Assembly (NCBI GenBank): GCA_964590495.1
Contig: CAZPWQ010000162.1
Span: 1 to 6,379, forward strand
Length of the DNA: 6,379 nucleotides
Direction of reading: 5' to 3'
Source of the DNA: CAZPWQ01 sp964590495
Lineage (GTDB): Bacteria > Bacteroidota > Rhodothermia > Balneolales > Balneolaceae
Below are positions 4,725-6,379 of this stretch, piece by piece; within the stretch, counting starts at the first letter, position 1, and every line of letters starts with the position of its first letter. The translations under genes were made by a program, and so were the position numbers. Below the pieces are notes generated by a model. The model saw nothing but the letters and a program-made list of their open reading frames with translations. It was not told where the DNA came from and did no database searches.

Positions 4725-6257
4725 ATGAGTAATTCTGATAGTTCAGTAAGCGAACAACATGAAATCCGCCTTAAAAAACTTAATGAACTTAAGGAAATGG
4801 ATATTGATCCATATCCCTATGAGTTTGAGGTAACTCATACCAGCACGCAAATTCTGGAAAATCCTGAATTAATTAAGAAGGATGACCAGGATCCTGAGGA
4901 TGTAAAACGTGTTTCTGTAGCCGGACGTATCATGACACGTCGTATAATGGGCAAGTCTACGTTTTTTAACCTTCAGGATTCGGACGGAACTATCCAGGTT
5001 TATATTCGCAGGAATGATGTAGGCCAGGAGAAATACAATACAGTATTTAAAAAACTTACGGATATCGGCGATATCGTCGGGATAAAAGGACATGTTTTCG
5101 TCACCGGTACCGGTGAAACTACAGTCTATGCAAAAGAATATGAGCTGTTAAGTAAAACACTGCGGCCTATCCCCATACCGAAAGAAGTGGAAACAGAAGG
5201 GGGTGAAACAAAAACGTATGATGCTTTTACCGATAAAGAACAGCGTTATCGTCAGCGATACCTGGATTTGATTGTAAATCCCGAGATACGGGATGTATTC
5301 CGTCAGCGTACGGAAATGGTGCAATCGATGCGAAATTTTATGAATGAGAAAGGGTACCTGGAAGTTGAAACCCCTATCCTTCAACCAATTTACGGTGGAG
5401 CTTCAGCTCGTCCTTTTGTAACCCATCACAATACGCTGGATATGAAACTGTATCTGCGAATTGCCAATGAGCTCTACCTCAAGCGACTGATCGTCGGTGG
5501 TTATGACGGGGTATATGAATTTTCCAAAGATTTCCGCAATGAAGGGCTTTCCCGTTTCCACAACCCGGAATTTACCCAGGTAGAGCTTTATGTAGCTTAC
5601 AAGGATTATAACTGGATGATGGATTTTGTAGAGGCTATGGTAGAAAACATAGCTAAAGAGCTTCATGGTTCCACCAAAGTGACCGTTGGTGATCAGGAGA
5701 TCGACTTCAAGCGTCCCTGGCCTCGTATTCCGATGTTTGAGGCGATTGAAGATGAAACCGGAAAAGATCTGTACGGCAAAGACCTGGATGAGCTTAAAAC
5801 CATTGCCAAAGAATTACATATCGAACTTGAAGAGAGTTTTGGCAAGGGCAAGATCATCGACGAAATATTCGGTGAATATGTGGAGCCGAACCTTATTCAG
5901 CCAACCTTCATCACCGATTACCCCATCGAAATGAGTCCGCTGGCTAAAAAACATCGAACCAAACAGGGACTTGTTGAACGATTCGAGTGCATCTGCAATG
6001 GCAAGGAAATCGCCAACGCTTTCTCCGAGCTGAATGATCCGCAGGACCAGCGCAATCGTTTTAAAGAACAGGTGCGGCTGCGTGATGCCGGTGATGAAGA
6101 AGCGATGGCCATCGATGAAGATTTCCTGCGGGCCCTGGAGTACGGTATGCCTCCCACAGCGGGTCTGGGTATCGGAATTGACCGCCTGGCTATGATCATG
6201 ACCGATTCTGATTCGATCCGTGATGTCCTGTTCTTCCCGCAAATGAAACCGGAATGA
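4725..6257 (+). CDS. lysS: Lysine--tRNA ligase, class II
   Basis: A 510-residue cytoplasmic enzyme that charges tRNA-Lys with lysine using ATP. It has the usual bacterial class II LysRS length and appears intact. The N-terminal anticodon-binding OB fold begins near residue 63 (VSVAGRIMTRRIMGKSTFF). Motif 1 is around KGYLEVETPIL, followed by YGGASARPF (223-231). Motif 2 is VYEFSKDFRNEG with R271, N272 and E273, then HNPEFTQVELY. Motif 3 is GLGIGIDRL with G482, G484, D486 and R487. The ATG at 4725 gives the standard N-terminus (EIRLKKLNELKEMDIDPYPYEF). No Shine-Dalgarno precedes it, only an AT-rich leader. It is transcribed away from the PPTase unit and seems monocistronic within the window: 122 bases follow its stop without another gene or a clear terminator hairpin. 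Confidence 0.97.
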   Translation: MSNSDSSVSEQHEIRLKKLNELKEMDIDPYPYEFEVTHTSTQILENPELIKKDDQDPEDVKRVSVAGRIMTRRIMGKSTFFNLQDSDGTIQVYIRRNDVGQEKYNTVFKKLTDIGDIVGIKGHVFVTGTGETTVYAKEYELLSKTLRPIPIPKEVETEGGETKTYDAFTDKEQRYRQRYLDLIVNPEIRDVFRQRTEMVQSMRNFMNEKGYLEVETPILQPIYGGASARPFVTHHNTLDMKLYLRIANELYLKRLIVGGYDGVYEFSKDFRNEGLSRFHNPEFTQVELYVAYKDYNWMMDFVEAMVENIAKELHGSTKVTVGDQEIDFKRPWPRIPMFEAIEDETGKDLYGKDLDELKTIAKELHIELEESFGKGKIIDEIFGEYVEPNLIQPTFITDYPIEMSPLAKKHRTKQGLVERFECICNGKEIANAFSELNDPQDQRNRFKEQVRLRDAGDEEAMAIDEDFLRALEYGMPPTAGLGIGIDRLAMIMTDSDSIRDVLFFPQMKPE

Positions 6258-6259
6258 GG

Positions 6260-6330
6260 CTGGATGCTGGATACCTGGATGCCTGATACTGGGATAGTGG
6301 ATAATTTTCTAATTCCTCATTCCTAATCAC
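6260..6330 (+). repeat. Degenerate CTGGAT(A/G)C repeat tract and ATTCCT repeats after lysS
   Basis: Three bases after the lysS stop come CTGGATG, CTGGATAC, CTGGATGC, CTGATA, CTGGGATAG and TGGATAA (6260-6304), a loose tandem array with a 6-9 base period. It is followed by AATTCCTC and ATTCCTAATCAC (6311-6330). The unit resembles the sequence after the ATL stop at 1521-1557. No open frame continues from lysS through it. Confidence 0.55.
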
Positions 6331-6379
6331 TGTTGTCCGGGGAAAATATAAGAAAATAAAAAGGCGGAGTCGCAATTGA

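Noticed and set aside
5814..6242. Minus-strand open frame of 142 codons
   Set aside because: It is antisense to the conserved C-terminal half of lysS, including motif 3, so it is a shadow frame.
6258..6379. Rho-independent terminator for lysS
   Set aside because: No GC-rich stem followed by a T-run is visible. The tract is repeat-like, and the AT-rich end (6345-6362) has no stem before it.

Overview
The window is an ordinary stretch of bacterial chromosome, most likely from the Bacteroidota/Balneolota side of the tree. This is inferred from three things. The main start codons (lysS, the PPTase) lack a Shine-Dalgarno sequence, the lysS leader has a TAnnTTTG-type -7 element, and the QueE is the short Bacteroidota-like form with CxxxCxxC and a WWCD context. 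Genus cannot be told from the sequence. Six genes lie on the minus strand and one, lysS, diverges on the plus strand.

Layout from left to right. (1) 1-716, minus: a short-chain dehydrogenase (SDR) that cannot be read in one frame. It has two apparent one-base indels that cancel each other, and its end touches the window edge. (2) 729-1385, minus: queE, radical-SAM 7-carboxy-7-deazaguanine synthase, 12 bases upstream of the SDR. (3) 1386-1557: a spacer with degenerate TGGAT-type repeats. (4) 1558-4162, minus: a tightly packed four-gene unit, read in the order 4'-phosphopantetheinyl transferase, divergent MEMO/LigB-fold protein, Rossmann/DUF2520 protein (TTG start overlapping the previous stop as TTGA), and an alkyltransferase-like DNA repair protein with Ala in place of the reactive Cys. 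(5) 4163-4724: a 562-base divergent intergenic region without a convincing protein gene. It holds three consecutive imperfect palindromes of about 50 bases, bracketed by a near-identical direct repeat 404 bases apart, plus a possible 23-codon ORF with a strong ribosome binding site and a candidate lysS promoter/operator. (6) 4725-6257, plus: lysS, class II lysyl-tRNA synthetase, intact. (7) 6258-6379: a degenerate TGGAT repeat tail with no gene visible.

The genes do not form one obvious pathway. QueE serves queuosine/preQ0 synthesis, LysS serves translation, the PPTase activates carrier proteins, and the ATL flags alkylated guanine for repair. The least understood parts are the MEMO-like protein, which has lost all recognisable metal ligands, its coupling to the DUF2520 protein, and the structured repeat block between the two divergent transcription units. 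No phage, CRISPR, transposase, rRNA or tRNA gene was found.
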